Origin: Gammaproteobacteria bacterium
GTDB taxonomy: Bacteria; Pseudomonadota; Gammaproteobacteria; Pseudomonadales; Pseudohongiellaceae
Assembly (NCBI GenBank): GCA_002714195.1
Contig: PAWK01000060.1
Span: 70-6,337 of the forward strand
Length of the DNA stretch: 6,268 nucleotides
Direction of reading: 5' to 3'
Shown here piece by piece: positions 5,990 to 6,268 of this stretch. Within the stretch, counting starts at the first letter, position 1; the number at the start of each line of letters is the position of its first letter. A program made the position numbers and the translations under genes. The notes beneath the pieces are model-generated. The model saw only the letters and a program-made list of their open reading frames with translations. It was not told the DNA's origin and did not search any database.

Positions 5990-6268
5990 TTAAGGAGTTA
6001 ACGCGACCCCCTCTAATCCTTTAGTTTCCTCGATTCCGAGTATCAAATTCATATTCTGAATAGCCTGCCCAGAAGCACCTTTTACCAGATTATCAATTAC
6101 AGAAAGCACCACAATTGTATTATTATTTGGAATATACGTAACCGAAATTTGACAATTGTTCGCGCCTCTCACGTCTTTCGTTGCAGGTGTCTCTCCGTTG
6201 CTTAAGATGTCTACAAAAGGCTCATTAACGTAGCGATTCTGATAGAGCGTTTGCAGAGAGTCCTCAGA
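5990..6268 (-). CDS. argC: N-acetyl-gamma-glutamyl-phosphate reductase, C-terminal part
   Basis: Only the last 92 residues and the stop are in the window; the reading frame is open to the right edge, so the gene is cut by the window and is not a pseudogene. ArgC is the cytoplasmic NADPH-dependent enzyme that reduces N-acetyl-glutamyl-phosphate to the semialdehyde in arginine synthesis. The visible end carries the family signature: YVNEPFVDI, then RGANNCQI, and the highly conserved SVIDNLVKGASGQAIQNMN followed by ETKGLEG near the C-terminus. The catalytic cysteine and NADP-binding domain lie outside the window. It is the most upstream minus-strand gene seen here; the DUF6776-like gene follows after 52 bases with no clear terminator or promoter, so read-through is possible. 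Confidence 0.93.
   Translation of the reverse strand, partial: SEDSLQTLYQNRYVNEPFVDILSNGETPATKDVRGANNCQISVTYIPNNNTIVVLSVIDNLVKGASGQAIQNMNLILGIEETKGLEGVALTP

Overview
The window looks like chromosomal core DNA of a gammaproteobacterium. The G+C content is modest, roughly 40% by eye. The gene order argC – DUF6776-like gene – bactofilin – erpA, facing anmK and an M23 peptidase, then tyrS and an rRNA operon start, matches from memory the Pseudomonas aeruginosa PA0662–PA0668 neighbourhood that ends at a 16S gene. The proteins (E. coli-type TyrS, ErpA, AnmK, MepM-like peptidase) are typical gammaproteobacterial forms. A marine or free-living low-GC member of Pseudomonadales in the broad sense is my inference; the sequence alone does not name the species.

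Layout. Positions 1–168 (minus strand) hold what looks like an rRNA operon promoter: an AT-rich UP element, a -35, a perfect TATAAT, a GC-rich discriminator, then a boxA-bearing leader that runs off the left edge towards a presumed 16S gene. Next is tyrS (208–1491, minus). A 225-base divergent intergenic region separates it from two plus-strand genes, an M23 murein endopeptidase of the MepM type (1717–3081) and anmK (3110–4219). anmK meets erpA (4222–4575, minus) tail to tail with only 2 bases between stop codons. Upstream of erpA on the minus strand lie a good sigma70 promoter, a bactofilin (4692–5159), a membrane-anchored coiled-coil protein of the DUF6776 type (5191–5937) and the 3' end of argC (5990–6268, cut by the right edge).

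How the genes fit together. The peptidase opens peptidoglycan cross-links in the periplasm. AnmK recycles the anhydro-sugar released by lytic transglycosylases, so the plus-strand pair is a wall turnover and recycling unit. The bactofilin is a cytoplasmic polymer scaffold, and its upstream partner spans the inner membrane with a periplasmic coiled coil, so the two may form an envelope-associated pair. ErpA delivers Fe-S clusters, TyrS charges tRNA-Tyr and ArgC serves arginine synthesis. I see no mobile element, CRISPR array, tRNA or phage gene. The most interesting under-described part is the DUF6776/bactofilin pair lying close to an M23 endopeptidase.
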